Made by a program: the position numbers and the translations under genes. From assembly GCA_035526665.1 (NCBI GenBank), contig DATLBY010000281.1, forward strand, positions 1 to 6,585: DNA of 6,585 bases, read 5' to 3'. How positions within the stretch are numbered: position 1 is the first letter of the stretch; each line of letters opens with the position of its first letter. Below are positions 5,996 through 6,585 of the stretch, in pieces. Below the pieces are notes generated by a model that was given only the letters and a program-made list of their open reading frames with translations, did not search any database and was not told the origin of the DNA. The stretch comes from DATLBY01 sp035526665. GTDB taxonomy: Bacteria > Acidobacteriota > Terriglobia > Bryobacterales > Bryobacteraceae.

Positions 5996-6585
5996 ATGGA
6001 TCTCGCTCGCGTTGATTACAACCAGATCGCTCCCAATTACGATAGCCGCTATTCCGTAGACCGTCTGCAGGGCATTGAGGAGGCACTGGACGCGTTGGTG
6101 AAGCTCCGCGGGCCGGAGCGAATCCTGGAAGCCGGCTGCGGCACCGGACGATGGCTGGAAAGCCTCGCGTCCTATTCTGGATACTTGTGCGGAATCGATT
6201 CTTCCTTTGGAATGCTCCAGAAGGCCAGGGAAAAGCCGGGCTCCACACGACTGTCGGTGGCACATGCCAATGCGCTGCCCTTCCGGAACGGAAGCTTCGA
6301 CCTCATCTTCTGCGTCAATGCCATTCATCATTTCGACAATCCCGAGATGTTCGTGCTGAAGGCGCGAGAACTGCTCACTCAGGAAGGCGTACTCGCGATT
6401 ATAGGGATTGACCCGAGGCTCATCCAACGCTGGTATCTTTACGACTATTTCCAAGGTGTCTACGAGAGGGACCTGCAGCGGTATCCTTCCGTGGGAAAGA
6501 TCGTCAACTGGATGGCCGCTGCCGGCTTCGGGCGTATTGATTACAGGACTGTACATACGGTGAAGCGGCGTATTGAAGGCCGCGC
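5996..6585 (+). CDS. Class I SAM-dependent methyltransferase, 3' end beyond the window
   Basis: An open frame of 196 codons runs to the window edge without a stop, so the C-terminus is missing. The protein has a UbiE/Methyltransf_11-like Rossmann methyltransferase domain: N-terminal DYNQIAPNYDSRY (7-19), a common lead-in of this group; motif I ILEAGCGTGRWL (43-54) binding S-adenosylmethionine; acidic end of strand 2 GID (66-68, Asp68); HANALPFRNGSFDLIFC (90-106) covering motifs II-III; and NAIHHFDNP (108-116). Residues 139-196 form a tail with many Tyr, Trp and Arg that may shape the substrate site. The substrate (small molecule, lipid or quinone) cannot be read from the sequence. ATG 5996 is chosen because DYNQIAPNYD begins at residue 7. 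No Shine-Dalgarno is possible there, since the upstream bases are the sodA terminator. Confidence 0.87.
   Translation, partial: MDLARVDYNQIAPNYDSRYSVDRLQGIEEALDALVKLRGPERILEAGCGTGRWLESLASYSGYLCGIDSSFGMLQKAREKPGSTRLSVAHANALPFRNGSFDLIFCVNAIHHFDNPEMFVLKARELLTQEGVLAIIGIDPRLIQRWYLYDYFQGVYERDLQRYPSVGKIVNWMAAAGFGRIDYRTVHTVKRRIEGR

Noticed and set aside
5882..6556. Long minus-strand open frame (224 codons) across the sodA 3' end, the terminator and the methyltransferase
   Set aside because: It is antisense to two genes with clear family motifs and runs through the terminator hairpin; its translation shows no recognisable domain.

Overview
The window looks like a piece of an acidobacterial chromosome, probably from the Solibacter/Bryobacter group. 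The main reason is the minus-strand gene at 1126-3081, whose last ~230 residues match the TIGR03437 domain, a C-terminal module greatly expanded in 'Candidatus Solibacter' and its relatives. The GC-rich third positions, tight gene packing and a CHAT-type protein fit that placement, which is an inference from recognised motifs and not from a search.

Layout: (1) 1-1104 (+), a CHAT (caspase-like) protease domain protein whose N-terminus is probably cut off by the window edge. (2) 1126-3081 (-), a convergent gene for an exported protein with an alpha-helical N-terminal part and a TIGR03437 C-terminal domain. (3) 3082-3126, a very short divergent intergenic region with two small inverted repeats. 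(4) 3127-5270 (+), a compact cluster of a DciA-like (DUF721) replication protein, gatC and gatA; dciA and gatC overlap by 4 nt, and gatC and gatA are 6 nt apart. (5) 5337-5951 (+), a Mn-type superoxide dismutase with a strong Shine-Dalgarno and a clear intrinsic terminator after it. (6) 5996 to the window end (+), a class I SAM-dependent methyltransferase, open at the right edge, whose ATG directly follows the terminator T-tract.

Functionally, gatC and gatA encode two of the three subunits of the tRNA-dependent amidotransferase that makes Gln-tRNA(Gln) and/or Asn-tRNA(Asn); gatB is not here. DciA-like proteins help load the replicative helicase DnaB. SodA detoxifies superoxide in the cytoplasm. 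The CHAT protein and the exported TIGR03437 protein are the accessory, less understood half of the window, and nothing in the sequence links them beyond being neighbours.

I do not see a convincing new multi-gene system. The points most worth a second look are the coupled dciA-gatC junction, the repeats in the divergent region at 3055-3126, and the methyltransferase start pressed against a terminator. No gene-free stretch exceeds 70 bases, and I see no tRNA, rRNA, CRISPR array or insertion sequence.
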